From NCBI GenBank assembly GCA_937915755.1, contig CALGGR010000004.1:1-53419 (forward strand): DNA of 53,419 bases, read 5' to 3'. A program made the translations under genes and the position numbers. Shown here in pieces: positions 14,922 through 24,958 of the stretch (the stretch's first letter is position 1; each line of letters begins with the position of its first letter). The stretch is from an uncultured Fretibacterium sp. GTDB taxonomy: Bacteria; Synergistota; Synergistia; Synergistales; Aminobacteriaceae. Under the pieces are notes generated by a model. That model did no database searches, was not told the DNA's origin, and saw only the letters and a program-made list of their open reading frames with translations.

Positions 14922-17693
14922 TTACTTCTTCTTCATCATCGTTATTACAGCAAAAGCAGCTCCGAGAATAATTCCGAGACTGTTACAGCCGCCGCCTCCT
15001 CCGGATGATTCTGCCTTCACGCCGTTGTCGCCAGAAGTCCCGCCCTGTGAAGTATTGGAGTTCCCGCCATTGCTGTTCGAGTTTCCGCCAGTTGCCGCAC
15101 CAATGTAGAACGTCAAGTCCCATTTCCCGTCCTCTGTGCCGTCCCCGATGAGAATGTAGGGAACGTTGTCGTCCTTGAAGATTTCGACGTATGCAGTACG
15201 GCCTGCATTCCTGCTCTTTCCGTCGGCCATGATCACGATGAAGTCCAAGTACAACGCATCATTGTACAGGAACGCCCTGACGCAGTCAGACGCACCGACG
15301 CCCAAATTGCTGCCCTTGTTGTTGATGGCGTAGAACAGGTCCGCATCTCTCTCGCCCGTTGACTCCGAACGCACAAACACTGTCCCGTAACGCGCGAATA
15401 TGTTGAACAGTTCGAGGGAGCTTGAGGCATTGTCCATCTCGTTCCAGCGGTTCACGATGAGCTGGTTCTGTCTTGGTATCCTCATTCTCACAGCGATCGG
15501 CTGAAGCGGAATATCAATGCTCGTGTAGACTACCTCCGACATCTTGAACGAAGCTGCATCTCCTGACGTTGGAGTTTCAGGAGTTTCGGGAGTTTCGGGA
15601 GTATCGGGAGTATCGTTGCCCGTGTCTTCACTGCCTGTGTCCTCAGAGACAAGCCTCACCAGTCCTTCGGGTACAGCCTTCGTTATCTTGAAAGCATCAA
15701 TGGCTGACGAGTTTATGTAGACCGATGAAACCTCCGCAGGGTCAGCATCATCGCCGTAATCAGAATCCGTTATCCTCGACATCGCAATCAGCGGCCCGCG
15801 CCCTATCATGGCCGGGTACTTCCCTGTGAGCCTGAAAAGTTCCAGAGCTGTCTCGTCGTCATTGTTCGCAACGTCAGTAAATTTCATCACGAACTCCCGG
15901 ACGTTAACGCCGCTCTCAGGTGTATGATTTCCGCCCTCGATCGGGGTCATTCCGCCGATTCGTCTGTAATTGAGACGGAGATTTCTCGGTGTCGCCGACG
16001 AATACTCATAGAGCCTGAACGATTCCGAAGTGTCATTCCTCGTGTCTATCGTACTGTAACCCTCGCCTATGTTCTTCTTGTAGACAGTAACGAGCCCCGG
16101 CGCAATCTGGCTGTGAGCGTCAAGCAAGAACGACTCTGGAAGCGTACCGTACATATCAGCCGTGAGGTCATACTTCCAATAATCCGGCATTATGTTGTTG
16201 TAGCCGTCGCGGTCTGTCGGCGTACCGTTCACCGAACTCGTCATGTCGTAGCGGTAAAGCTCGTAGCGAGTACCCGTCCTGTTCGTAATTCGCGTCTCAA
16301 GCTGGTACTGGACATCGCGTGAGCCAATCATGAAGAACGTCCCGAGATTCTGGTCGGGCTTGTCGGATTGAGCGTCCCACGTGAATTTTATCCTGTTCAC
16401 TACGGCACCATTATCATTGCTGTCCGTAACGATCATGTCGAAGAGGAGAGGAGTGACAGAAGCATTGCCTTCAGCAACATTAGCAATTACCAGCGGGATT
16501 GACGCAAACTCGCGGTAATTCGTGTAGCCTGTAGCGAAGTCTGCCCGCTGACGAAACGTTATGTACCCCTGCCTGCTTCCATATAACGAAGGAGCGATAC
16601 CTCTGACTCTTACGTTTGCATGGAGTGATTCGCCTGAAGGTATCAACTGTTCAGCAGAAGGAGTGATTGTGAGCGCGTAATCACCGCCAAAGTCTGAAGC
16701 CGCGACAGTGATTGACTCGCCTATGCTGTGAGGCCTGCTTATGAATATGTCGCCTGTAGCCAAGTCATCCTCTGCCGTGTACACAAGATCACCCGAAGCA
16801 TTGTAGACTTTATCGTGGCTTTCGCTCAACGAGCATGTAAGGACGTCGGCTGATGTGTATATCTCATCGCCCGAAATCGTGTAGAGCCATGATCGTTTCG
16901 CAGCATCAGTGATTATCCTCTTGTCGCCGGAAGGTACAGTTGTGTAGCCTATGCTGTATTCTCCCGTGCTGTCGTTCCTCACGTAGATGTCAGGAGAGCT
17001 GTATACGTATGGCACTGGCTGTAGTTTCAGATAAGTCTCTCTTGGCCATTCTGAAGCCATGAGCCACCACTTCACGATGTTTCTGGCAGTTCCCGAATTT
17101 CTGGAGTACCACCAAAACGGGAAATGCCTTGCGTATGGATTCCCGAAGTCGATGTTGAACTCACCCTGACCGTTCGTGATTACGAGGCACAAAGTTTCAA
17201 TAGGGTCAGGATATTTGTCATAGATCCCTAATTCCGCTAATCCCGCATCATCTCGCGAAAATGCCCAGTTATAAGGCTGAGGTTCTTCCGCAAACATGAA
17301 GTTGAAGCCCTCGAGCAAATCTCCCACAGTCCGAATGGTGATGTCAGGCATCTCACCGCCCATAGTCCTGCGGTAGATAGCTGAAGGCTGGTTATCAGTT
17401 ACGTTGTAGAGCACACGCCGTATACCGTAATAGTAATTCTCGTAGACCGTTGCGAACCATTGAGGCCCGGCGACCTGTTCTCTCCGTGAAGCTCCTGTTA
17501 TGTCCCGGAGCTGGTAGAAGAAGTTGTATTGGCTATTGCCGTAACGATTTCCATCTACATTATTGTAGACATAAGCCTCGTAATCGGGGCTCGTGTACCA
17601 GAAGTGCAGCTGATAAGGGTCATATTCAGTTGCACCCCATGAGACACCGCACATTACCATAAGCAGGAAGATTCCCGCCGTTAAACGTTTCAT
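14922..17693 (-). CDS. large surface protein with Synergist-CTERM sorting signal
   Basis: A secreted 923-residue protein with a signal peptide (residues 1-20, ending VSWGA). No enzymatic domain is recognised; the body is rich in Y, N, S and T and looks largely beta-stranded. A linker around residues 700-720 repeats PETPET. The C-terminus has a G/S/N-rich stalk, five glycines, CNSLGIILGAAFAVITM and KKK, the arrangement of the Synergist-CTERM signal: a Gly-Cys motif, a membrane helix and basic residues. By analogy with other CTERM systems, the helix is removed and the protein anchored through the motif. It is 15 bases after nnrE and probably in one transcript with it. Confidence 0.85.
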   Translation of the reverse strand: MKRLTAGIFLLMVMCGVSWGATEYDPYQLHFWYTSPDYEAYVYNNVDGNRYGNSQYNFFYQLRDITGASRREQVAGPQWFATVYENYYYGIRRVLYNVTDNQPSAIYRRTMGGEMPDITIRTVGDLLEGFNFMFAEEPQPYNWAFSRDDAGLAELGIYDKYPDPIETLCLVITNGQGEFNIDFGNPYARHFPFWWYSRNSGTARNIVKWWLMASEWPRETYLKLQPVPYVYSSPDIYVRNDSTGEYSIGYTTVPSGDKRIITDAAKRSWLYTISGDEIYTSADVLTCSLSESHDKVYNASGDLVYTAEDDLATGDIFISRPHSIGESITVAASDFGGDYALTITPSAEQLIPSGESLHANVRVRGIAPSLYGSRQGYITFRQRADFATGYTNYREFASIPLVIANVAEGNASVTPLLFDMIVTDSNDNGAVVNRIKFTWDAQSDKPDQNLGTFFMIGSRDVQYQLETRITNRTGTRYELYRYDMTSSVNGTPTDRDGYNNIMPDYWKYDLTADMYGTLPESFLLDAHSQIAPGLVTVYKKNIGEGYSTIDTRNDTSESFRLYEYSSATPRNLRLNYRRIGGMTPIEGGNHTPESGVNVREFVMKFTDVANNDDETALELFRLTGKYPAMIGRGPLIAMSRITDSDYGDDADPAEVSSVYINSSAIDAFKITKAVPEGLVRLVSEDTGSEDTGNDTPDTPETPETPETPTSGDAASFKMSEVVYTSIDIPLQPIAVRMRIPRQNQLIVNRWNEMDNASSSLELFNIFARYGTVFVRSESTGERDADLFYAINNKGSNLGVGASDCVRAFLYNDALYLDFIVIMADGKSRNAGRTAYVEIFKDDNVPYILIGDGTEDGKWDLTFYIGAATGGNSNSNGGNSNTSQGGTSGDNGVKAESSGGGGGCNSLGIILGAAFAVITMMKKK

Positions 17694-17708
17694 GAAAAAT
17701 GTTCCTCC

Positions 17709-18425
17709 TTAATTTGGAATGCCTATGTATGAAACTGTAACATCTCCGCCGTATTGCGGGGAAATGTCCAATCCCTTCTTCATGCGGTGGAAGGTAACAG
17801 TCCTAGCTGCCCTAACCGCAACGCCCAGCTCCTCGCCCGTATCGCAGTCAAGCCCTGAGGGGATATCGACCGCTACTATGTGTGAAGCCAGGGAGTTCAT
17901 GGCCTCGATTGCGCGTTTGAAGATTCCCTCAACGGGACGGTTGAGACCTGTTCCGAATATAGCGTCGATGCAAGCCTCACAGCCTTTGAGTGCGCTCTCG
18001 AACTCCTCAAAATTTTCGTCATTGATCGTGTTGAGGACTTCGGGGGCAAGGCGGCTCATTATTTTGAGGTTGGTGCGGAAATCCTCGCTGCCTTTCTTTG
18101 GGTCGCCTATGATGTAGACGCGGACATCTTTTCCCATTATGCAAAGGTGTCGGGCGATTGCGAGTCCGTCTCCTCCGTTTGAACCTGGTGAACAGACTAT
18201 TGCGAAGACCGCGTACTCTTTCATTTCGCGTACAACGGCAATAGCAGCGTTCTCCATGAGCAGAATGCTCGGAATACCGAACGTTTCGATTGCGCGTTTG
18301 TCGGCATCACGAGCCTGCTGCCTCGAATAAGCCTCTGGAGAATTTACGCCGACGTAGACGACTTCGCGGTGAAATTCGTCTGGGTCATAGAAATATTCCA
18401 GTTCGTTATCGTACTCTGGGGGCAA
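17709..18425 (-). CDS. nnrE: NAD(P)H-hydrate epimerase, YjeF N-terminal domain only
   Basis: Interconverts R and S forms of damaged, hydrated NAD(P)H. The 238 residues contain ENAA, the GSNGGDGLAIARHL loop and IPSGLDCDTG, all typical of the YjeF N-terminal (epimerase) fold. The kinase-like dehydratase domain (NnrD) that is fused in many bacteria is absent, so a separate NnrD must lie elsewhere if repair is complete. The first 30 residues are an acidic extension before the conserved SRQQARDADK. The start is TTG at 18425 with GGAGAG upstream. It is followed by the CTERM surface protein, an odd pairing. Confidence 0.88.
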   Translation of the reverse strand: MPPEYDNELEYFYDPDEFHREVVYVGVNSPEAYSRQQARDADKRAIETFGIPSILLMENAAIAVVREMKEYAVFAIVCSPGSNGGDGLAIARHLCIMGKDVRVYIIGDPKKGSEDFRTNLKIMSRLAPEVLNTINDENFEEFESALKGCEACIDAIFGTGLNRPVEGIFKRAIEAMNSLASHIVAVDIPSGLDCDTGEELGVAVRAARTVTFHRMKKGLDISPQYGGDVTVSYIGIPN

Positions 18426-18517
18426 ACTAATCTCTCCTTCGTCAAAAATTTTTCGGTAATCCAGAATATTATATTACCAGTTATGATTTTGGGGTGCAGT
18501 GTATCGTCAGGGGGTAC

Positions 18518-18547
18518 AAAAAAACTCCCCGACTTTTCATCGAGGAG
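18518..18547 (-). terminator. terminator of the tRNA gene
   Basis: On the minus strand CTCCTCGA pairs with TCGGGGAG (one G-T pair) and is followed by seven T (A-run at 18518-18524). Confidence 0.88.
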
Positions 18548-18574
18548 CCCTTGAAAACGATTCTATGTGCTTAA

Positions 18575-18648
18575 TGGGCCCACCTGGACTCGAACCAGGA
18601 ACCTTCCGGTTATGAGCCGGTGGCTCTAACCACTTGAGCTATGGGCCC
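18575..18648 (-). tRNA. tRNA with CAT anticodon (Met or lysidine-modified Ile2)
   Basis: The 74-base cloverleaf has an acceptor stem GGGCCCA paired with TGGGCCC, a D-arm AGCTC..GAGC, an anticodon arm CCGG-CTCATAA-CCGG and a T-arm CCTGG-TTCGAGT-CCAGG. The 3' CCA is not encoded. The G1 start pairs normally, so this is not initiator tRNA. Elongator methionine and the isoleucine tRNA that becomes lysidine-modified share this anticodon, and I cannot separate them by eye. Confidence 0.95.
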
Positions 18649-18666
18649 GGCTCGATTACTTGAAAG

Positions 18667-18695
18667 ATTTTACACGCCCGACTGCTTTCCGTCAA
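18667..18695 (-). promoter_or_regulatory. promoter of the tRNA gene
   Basis: On the minus strand TTGACG (18690-18695), a 17-base spacer and TAAAAT (18667-18672) lie just upstream of the tRNA 5' end at 18648. Confidence 0.78.
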
Positions 18696-18761
18696 GTTTG
18701 TGTTGTGGCTTGTTGAAATCCGTGATAATCTTTACATATTTGATGATACAAAGGAGAAGTC

Positions 18762-21416
18762 ATGTTTCTAAATAGCATAAAGAAATTTTTGGGACTTGAC
18801 CCCAACGACAGAGCATTACAGAAATATTCGGGCCTCGTTGAAATCGTAAACTCATATTCAGAGGACATTCACGCGAAATCAGACAGCGATATTCAGTCCC
18901 GCTTCCATGAATTGAGAGTGAGTGTTCAGGAAAACGGCGCGGATATTGGCGACATACTCCCTGAAGTCTTTGCGATAGTCCGTGAAGTCAGCGACAGAAC
19001 GATAGGCCTCCGTCATTATGATGTCCAGATAATAGGCGGAATGACTCTTCATGACGGCCGGATTGCCGAGATGAAGACAGGCGAAGGAAAAACTCTCGTC
19101 GCACCACTCGCAATCGTGTTAAACGCAATGAGCGGTCAGGGAGTTCACCTCGTTACGGTCAACGACTACCTCGCAAAACGTGACGCAGAATGGATGACTC
19201 CCGTCTACAATTTTCTCGGCCTTACCGCCGGAGTAATCTACCCATACATGCCGCCTGATGAGAGAATTGCAGCCTACAAAGCCGACATAACCTACGGCAC
19301 AAACTCAGAGTTCGGTTTCGACTACCTGCGCGACAACATGGTCATGAGTCTGTCTGAAATGGTTCAGAGAGGACACAACTTCTGCATCGTTGACGAGGTC
19401 GACTCAATACTCATCGACGAGGCAAGAACTCCCCTCATAATCTCAGGCCCAAGCGATGACGATGCCGGCCTCTACGTAAAAGCTGACAGTGCTGCACGAA
19501 ATCTCAAAGAAGGCCCGGACTATGAGAAGGACGAAAAGGAACGTAGCATAGCCATGACCGAAGCCGGAATCCAGAAGTGCGAGGATTTCCTCAAGATGCC
19601 CGGACTTTTCTCGGACGCTGCACATTCGGATTTGGCTCACAGGATCGTTCAGGCACTAAAGGCTCACAAGCTCTACAAGCGCGATACTGATTACGTCGTC
19701 AAAGATGGCGAAGTCATAATAGTCGATGAGTTCACGGGAAGGCTCATGATTGGACGAAGGTACTCGGACGGTCTCCATCAGGCTATCGAAGCAAAGGAAC
19801 GCGTAAAAGTAGGGCGTGAGTCTCAGACGTTGGCGACAATAACGCTTCAAAACTATTTCCGAATGTACCGCAAGCTCGCAGGAATGACGGGTACAGCCGC
19901 AACGGAAGCCGAAGAGTTCAAGGAGATTTATGGCCTCGAAGTCGTAAGCATTCCAACTCACAAGCCTATGATTCGTAACGACTTGCCAGATGCCATTTTC
20001 GCAACAGAGCATGAGAAGTACAGCGCGGTCGCCGATGAAGTCAGTGAGTGCCACAAGAACGGCCAACCCGTCCTCGTAGGAACAACGTCAATCGAGAACT
20101 CCGAGCGTGTCAGCAAACTTCTCAAAGCCCGCAAAATCCCTCATCAGGTCCTCAACGCAAAATACCACGAGAAGGAAGCCTGCATCGTCGCACAAGCAGG
20201 ACGTGAAGGTGCTGTAACAGTCGCAACAAACATGGCCGGCCGCGGAACTGACATAATGCTGGGCGGTAACCCTGAATTTCTCGCAAAGGACAAAGCCCGC
20301 GATGACGCTGCCGAATATGAACGATTGCTGAAGGAGTACACAGCCTCATGCGGTGCGGAACATGAGAGAGTCGTGAAAGCTGGAGGACTCGCAATAATCG
20401 GAACGGAACGCCACGAATCCCGCCGTATCGACAACCAGCTTCGAGGTCGCTCTGGCCGTCAGGGAGACCCCGGAATTTCGCGGTTCTACCTCTCTCTTGA
20501 AGATAACCTGCTGAGACTCTTCGGGTCTGAGAAGATTCAGCCGTTGATGGGGAAATTGGGACTTAAGGACGGAGAGGCAATAGAGTCCCCGATGTTGAGC
20601 AAAATAATCGAGAACTCGCAGAAGAAGGTTGAGGAGTTACACTTCGACATAAGAAAACAGTTACTGGCCTACGACAACGTTATGAACCAGCAGAGGGAGG
20701 CAGTCTACAGCGAACGCGGTGAAATCCTTTCGACACCCGACGAGGAAATGCCGCAGTACGGCTGGGAGGTAATTCGCGGCGTAGTCAATGACATTCTCGA
20801 AAAGTATTTCCCTGAAGGACACGACGCAGAGCCTGATCCATCACGAGCGGCATCGAGGCTGAAGTCATTATTCGGAGCTGGTGCTGAAGGAAGAATTGCA
20901 GAGATTGATACCCGTCTCGACATGGAAGGAATGAGGGACGAAATCCTTGACGGCGTAAAATCCCGATATGACGCAAAAATCGCTGAACTCAACTCACAGC
21001 AGGAGGGTGCGAACGTTGCCGGCTCAATAACGCGATACATACTCCTTGAGACGCTCGACTCTGCTTGGCGAGAACACCTCACGGGAATGGACGAACTGCG
21101 AAGGGGAATCGGACTCCGCGCAATAGGCCAGAAAGATCCGCTAATCGAGTACCAGTTCGAGAGCTATAACCTTTTCACCGAGATGATGGACAGGGTTAAG
21201 GACACATTCACGGGACAGATATTCAGGGTGAGGGTGCTTAGTGAGGCGAGAAGAGAGCGTAAAATGACGATGGAGAAGAAGGAGTTTCAGATGTCAGGAG
21301 ACGGAAGCGATGCTCCGCGTGAACCGATAAAGAAAGCCGCTAAAGTTGGACGCAATGATCCGTGCCCTTGCGGTTCTGGAAAGAAGTACAAGTATTGTCA
21401 CGGAAGGGGGCTGTAA
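18762..21416 (+). CDS. secA: preprotein translocase ATPase SecA
   Basis: Drives secretory proteins through SecYEG at the inner membrane. The 884-residue length is normal. The Walker A segment is MKTGEGKTLVAPLA near residue 105, the Walker B region is VDEVDSILIDEARTPLIISG, and the second motor domain has TNMAGRGTDIMLGGNPEF and RRIDNQLRGRSGRQGDPG. The C-terminus ends with the zinc-binding SEC-C motif (C-x-C-x8-C-H in PCPCGSGKKYKYCHG), which binds SecB or ribosomes. GGAG precedes the ATG. The next gene starts 3 bases downstream, so it heads the operon that runs to 25252. Confidence 0.97.
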   Translation: MFLNSIKKFLGLDPNDRALQKYSGLVEIVNSYSEDIHAKSDSDIQSRFHELRVSVQENGADIGDILPEVFAIVREVSDRTIGLRHYDVQIIGGMTLHDGRIAEMKTGEGKTLVAPLAIVLNAMSGQGVHLVTVNDYLAKRDAEWMTPVYNFLGLTAGVIYPYMPPDERIAAYKADITYGTNSEFGFDYLRDNMVMSLSEMVQRGHNFCIVDEVDSILIDEARTPLIISGPSDDDAGLYVKADSAARNLKEGPDYEKDEKERSIAMTEAGIQKCEDFLKMPGLFSDAAHSDLAHRIVQALKAHKLYKRDTDYVVKDGEVIIVDEFTGRLMIGRRYSDGLHQAIEAKERVKVGRESQTLATITLQNYFRMYRKLAGMTGTAATEAEEFKEIYGLEVVSIPTHKPMIRNDLPDAIFATEHEKYSAVADEVSECHKNGQPVLVGTTSIENSERVSKLLKARKIPHQVLNAKYHEKEACIVAQAGREGAVTVATNMAGRGTDIMLGGNPEFLAKDKARDDAAEYERLLKEYTASCGAEHERVVKAGGLAIIGTERHESRRIDNQLRGRSGRQGDPGISRFYLSLEDNLLRLFGSEKIQPLMGKLGLKDGEAIESPMLSKIIENSQKKVEELHFDIRKQLLAYDNVMNQQREAVYSERGEILSTPDEEMPQYGWEVIRGVVNDILEKYFPEGHDAEPDPSRAASRLKSLFGAGAEGRIAEIDTRLDMEGMRDEILDGVKSRYDAKIAELNSQQEGANVAGSITRYILLETLDSAWREHLTGMDELRRGIGLRAIGQKDPLIEYQFESYNLFTEMMDRVKDTFTGQIFRVRVLSEARRERKMTMEKKEFQMSGDGSDAPREPIKKAAKVGRNDPCPCGSGKKYKYCHGRGL

Positions 21417-21419
21417 TTC

Positions 21420-23273
21420 TTGAGACGGAAGTTTTTGCTGACGCTTGCAATTTTTGCAACAATGTTATCGGCCTGCTATGCTGATGATCTCATGGACAGC
21501 TCGAAGCTGAGAATGCCTCAAATCGGGGATCTAAACATGGGAAAAGTCTTCCCTGATTACACAGGGACAGGAGTTTTTATTGAGACTGAGACAGCCGGAT
21601 ACAATCTTTCACGAATGAAGCAGATGCACCCGGACTTCACGACTTACCCAGAAGCTGCCGGGATAATCTGGCTCAAGAATGTAACGTACACTCGCTCACC
21701 TTCCGGCGGAATGGACATCACAAGATTGTACGTCTTACTTGGACGGCGTGGACTTTCGGGGAAGTGGCTGACGTGGAACATTCAGACCCCCGCAAAAGGA
21801 AGCACGGAGATTCTTGAAGCAAGCGTTTACGATTTCAACAGCTTGGCGAGAATAAGCACTGTCTCACCTGAAGAAGACGTTTCAGCAGGCATTAAGACCG
21901 TTAGATTCATGGGGTTGCCGGACACTTTCATTCTTGCTGTTGAATGGCGCGAGACTCTTCCTGATGTTCTAAACATTGAGGGATTGTCATGGCTTCAGGA
22001 AGAGCTGAGAGTATGGGAGGCTGTAACTGAGATTCATTCGCCTCAGAAATTATCATACCGGACATTTCCGAACGCTTTATCACCAGAGACAGAAGATTTA
22101 GGGAATGAGACGGTCTACAGGTGGCGGCAAATAAACGTTGACCCTTATAACGACGCTTCAGAGCTTGCGAGGACTGAGAGAGCAGGCATAGCATTCAGCA
22201 CGAAGCAGGGAAATTCCGGGCTTCAAGGTTTGCTGAAGGAAGCTGAGAACGTCGGGAACATCTCTGCTCCTTCTGATGCTCTGTCATCATTCAAGCGTTC
22301 AAACGATGCAGGTACTCAAAAGCTCATCGAATGGCTGACGTCCCAGCCCGAAATCAACCTTTCAGAAGGAACTCCGCGCCGTATACCGTTAACAGGAGCT
22401 TGGACGAAGCGTGAGAAAGTTCTCCTCGCTAAATCGTGGCTGTCATTGCAGAAGGTCAATGCGTCATTGTCGTGGAAATTTCCTTTTGACCCTGACGAAA
22501 GAACCCCGATATGCGCGGCCATGTTCATGAATCCGGTGCTTGATGTTCAGGAAGTCAAGGGCGTAACGTTCCATGACATGAACAAGCCGGAATTACTGGG
22601 AGGCTCAAAGATATTCAGCGTCAACAGCGAGGGCAAGCTCTTCTCACGTCGAATACCGTCGTCAAAGTCGGGCGACAACCGATTGAGCTCGGTTATGGAT
22701 CTGCATCTCACTGAACACGGTATAATGAGCGGTACTGTGAGGCTGATACTTCGCGGGGCATGGAAGGCGTTTCTATTGGGCAGCAATCCGACAGACGGTG
22801 CGGCAAGAGGGGCGGTTCTCTCACTGTTTCCCGGACTTACGAACTACAAGGACGTGAAATACAGGACGGTGAAGGGAGTGCCTGAGATAGCATTCACCAT
22901 CGACAGCAAGCCCGGAATTGGCGGAACAGGTCGCGGAATTTTGGCGATACTTCCGTTCTTTGAGCCTGTATTTATGAGGAAGCTGGGAACATTTGAGCCG
23001 CCAGTTGAAATTAAGTTCCCGTTCATTGTTGACCAAAACATAACGCTGTCATTCCCTAAGAACGCAAGCGAGGCTCTTGTTTCGGGTAAGACCGGCAAGA
23101 ACCCCGACAAGATAAATTACAGCGACAATTACCAGAACAGGAGGCACAGGCTCATAGCGGACTCACGTTTCGAGCTTAACATGTCGAGCGTATCATCTGG
23201 TAACATGTCATTGCTGAGGCGTTGTCTTGAGAACTGGCGGATATTCTCGTCGAAGCATATACCGATAAGATAG
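21420..23273 (+). CDS. predicted lipoprotein with DUF3857-like region
   Basis: A 617-residue exported protein of unknown role. The N-terminus has a hydrophobic stretch ending LSAC, a good lipobox with cysteine at residue 19. The region of about residues 55-250 (pattern I-x-WLKNVTYT, ITRLYVLLGRRG, ILEASVYDFNSL, FILAVEWRE) resembles the DUF3857 beta-sandwich that often precedes a transglutaminase-like domain. Here no Cys-His-Asp transglutaminase core is seen; the rest is another beta-rich region. The start is TTG at 21420, behind GGAAGGGGG that overlaps the end of secA. Its location between secA and argS suggests constitutive co-expression, not a related function. The family assignment is tentative. 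Confidence 0.7.
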   Translation: MRRKFLLTLAIFATMLSACYADDLMDSSKLRMPQIGDLNMGKVFPDYTGTGVFIETETAGYNLSRMKQMHPDFTTYPEAAGIIWLKNVTYTRSPSGGMDITRLYVLLGRRGLSGKWLTWNIQTPAKGSTEILEASVYDFNSLARISTVSPEEDVSAGIKTVRFMGLPDTFILAVEWRETLPDVLNIEGLSWLQEELRVWEAVTEIHSPQKLSYRTFPNALSPETEDLGNETVYRWRQINVDPYNDASELARTERAGIAFSTKQGNSGLQGLLKEAENVGNISAPSDALSSFKRSNDAGTQKLIEWLTSQPEINLSEGTPRRIPLTGAWTKREKVLLAKSWLSLQKVNASLSWKFPFDPDERTPICAAMFMNPVLDVQEVKGVTFHDMNKPELLGGSKIFSVNSEGKLFSRRIPSSKSGDNRLSSVMDLHLTEHGIMSGTVRLILRGAWKAFLLGSNPTDGAARGAVLSLFPGLTNYKDVKYRTVKGVPEIAFTIDSKPGIGGTGRGILAILPFFEPVFMRKLGTFEPPVEIKFPFIVDQNITLSFPKNASEALVSGKTGKNPDKINYSDNYQNRRHRLIADSRFELNMSSVSSGNMSLLRRCLENWRIFSSKHIPIR

Positions 23274-23283
23274 AGGCGGATTT

Positions 23284-24957
23284 TTGATGACAGGTGAAAA
23301 TAGAGCGGTAAGGGGATTAAATGATGCGCTGAATTTGGCGGTCAAGGCACTTGGAGTTGACGATATAGCGGCGGAATTTGAGCGTCCAAAGCACGAAGGG
23401 CACGGAGATAAGGCGGCCAACGTAGCGATGAGGCTCGCCAAGAAACTCAAGGCCAATCCCCGCGAGGTTGCGCAGAAGATTATTGACGGCTTGAAGTCAG
23501 ACGTTATCGAGAAAGCTGAGATAGCAGGGCCGGGATTCGTGAATGTATTTCTTTCGGGGAAATTCTACGCTGATGCTGTGAGCGATATTCTGAGGCAGGG
23601 CGAAGCATACGGCGGTGTAAATCTCGGCAATAACAGGCGTGTTCAGGTTGAGTTCGTCAGCGCGAATCCTACAGGGCCGCTGCACATTGGACATGGCCGG
23701 GGAGCTGCTGTTGGTGACACTGTGGCGCGTATCTTGAAGTTCACGGGCTGGGACGTTCAGAGGGAGTATTATGTGAACGACTCGGGATTGCAGATTACGA
23801 ACCTGGGAAAATCAACGCAGTCCCGATACTTTGAGTTACTCGGGAAAGAAATCCCATTCCCCGAAAACGGCTACAAGGGCGCGTATCTCTATGACATTGC
23901 GAGGGAGATAATCGATGCAGAGGGCGACAAGTTCCTTAACGTTCCGCTTGAAGAGAGCCTCGAATACTTCAAGAAGTACGCCGCCGATAAAATCATGGCC
24001 GGAATACGCGATGACTTGGAGAGATTCCGTGTGAGCTTCGACAAATTTTTCCCGGAGGGATACCTTCACGCCAACAACTTGGTGAACTCCGCAATGAACG
24101 AGCTGAAATCCTCCGGCTACGCATACGAACAGGACGGGGCATTGTGGTTCAAGACTGAGGACACGATAGGCGACGACAAGGACAGGGTGCTGATCCGTGC
24201 GAACGGTATCCCCACATACTACGCCTCAGACATTGCATATCACCGCGACAAATTCATAACGCGTGGATTTGAGCGCGTCATTGACGTTTGGGGTGCCGAC
24301 CATCACGGTTATATCGCGAGAATGAAAGCGGCAATCAAGGCGATGGGGAAGAATCCCGATGACTTCATTGTGCTACTGATACAGTTGGTGAATTTGCTGA
24401 GGGACGGGAAAGTCGTAACGATGTCAACAAGAGCAGGGGAGTTCATCACGCTGAGTGAAGTTCTTGACGAGGCTGGAGTTGATGCGGCGAGGTTCTTCTT
24501 CCTCACGAGGAGGAGCGACTCACAGCTTGACTTCGATTTGGACCTTGCGAAGAAAGAGGGAAGCGAGAACCCTGTGTACTACGTCCAATACGCACACGCA
24601 AGAATCTCCGGAATCCTCCGAGAATACGCAAGCAGGGGCGGAAACATTGACAGCCTTTCACCCGACAGAATCCCATCAGAGATTTTTGCCGACAAGGACG
24701 CGAGGGAACTTGCAGACTCATTGTCGAGATGGCCTGAAGCAGTACGCGAGGCTTCGGAAGGGTTAGCACCGCAAGTTCTGACGGGCTACGTTCTAAATCT
24801 CGCGGGAATATTCCACTCGTTCTACAACACTAACAGGATAGCTGGCGAGAATGACGAGGATATTCGTGCAGGTAGGATTAACATTGTGAGGGCGGCTAAG
24901 ATTGTGATTTCGACGTGCTTGGGGCTTCTTGGGGTAACGGCCCCTGAGAGAATGTGA
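23284..24957 (+). CDS. argS: arginyl-tRNA synthetase
   Basis: Charges tRNA-Arg with arginine. The 557 residues show the N-terminal Add-1 domain (about 1-110), the class I signature as HIGHGR within NPTGPLHIGHGRGAAVGD, the YYVNDSG block, VWGADHHGYIARM, and a C-terminal DALR anticodon-binding domain (VQYAHARI onward). The classical KMSKS is replaced by VTMSTRAG, as is common in bacterial ArgS. A TTG at 23284 is followed immediately by an ATG at 23287; either could start, with GAGGCGGA just upstream. Confidence 0.96.
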   Translation: MMTGENRAVRGLNDALNLAVKALGVDDIAAEFERPKHEGHGDKAANVAMRLAKKLKANPREVAQKIIDGLKSDVIEKAEIAGPGFVNVFLSGKFYADAVSDILRQGEAYGGVNLGNNRRVQVEFVSANPTGPLHIGHGRGAAVGDTVARILKFTGWDVQREYYVNDSGLQITNLGKSTQSRYFELLGKEIPFPENGYKGAYLYDIAREIIDAEGDKFLNVPLEESLEYFKKYAADKIMAGIRDDLERFRVSFDKFFPEGYLHANNLVNSAMNELKSSGYAYEQDGALWFKTEDTIGDDKDRVLIRANGIPTYYASDIAYHRDKFITRGFERVIDVWGADHHGYIARMKAAIKAMGKNPDDFIVLLIQLVNLLRDGKVVTMSTRAGEFITLSEVLDEAGVDAARFFFLTRRSDSQLDFDLDLAKKEGSENPVYYVQYAHARISGILREYASRGGNIDSLSPDRIPSEIFADKDARELADSLSRWPEAVREASEGLAPQVLTGYVLNLAGIFHSFYNTNRIAGENDEDIRAGRINIVRAAKIVISTCLGLLGVTAPERM

Positions 24958-24958
24958 G

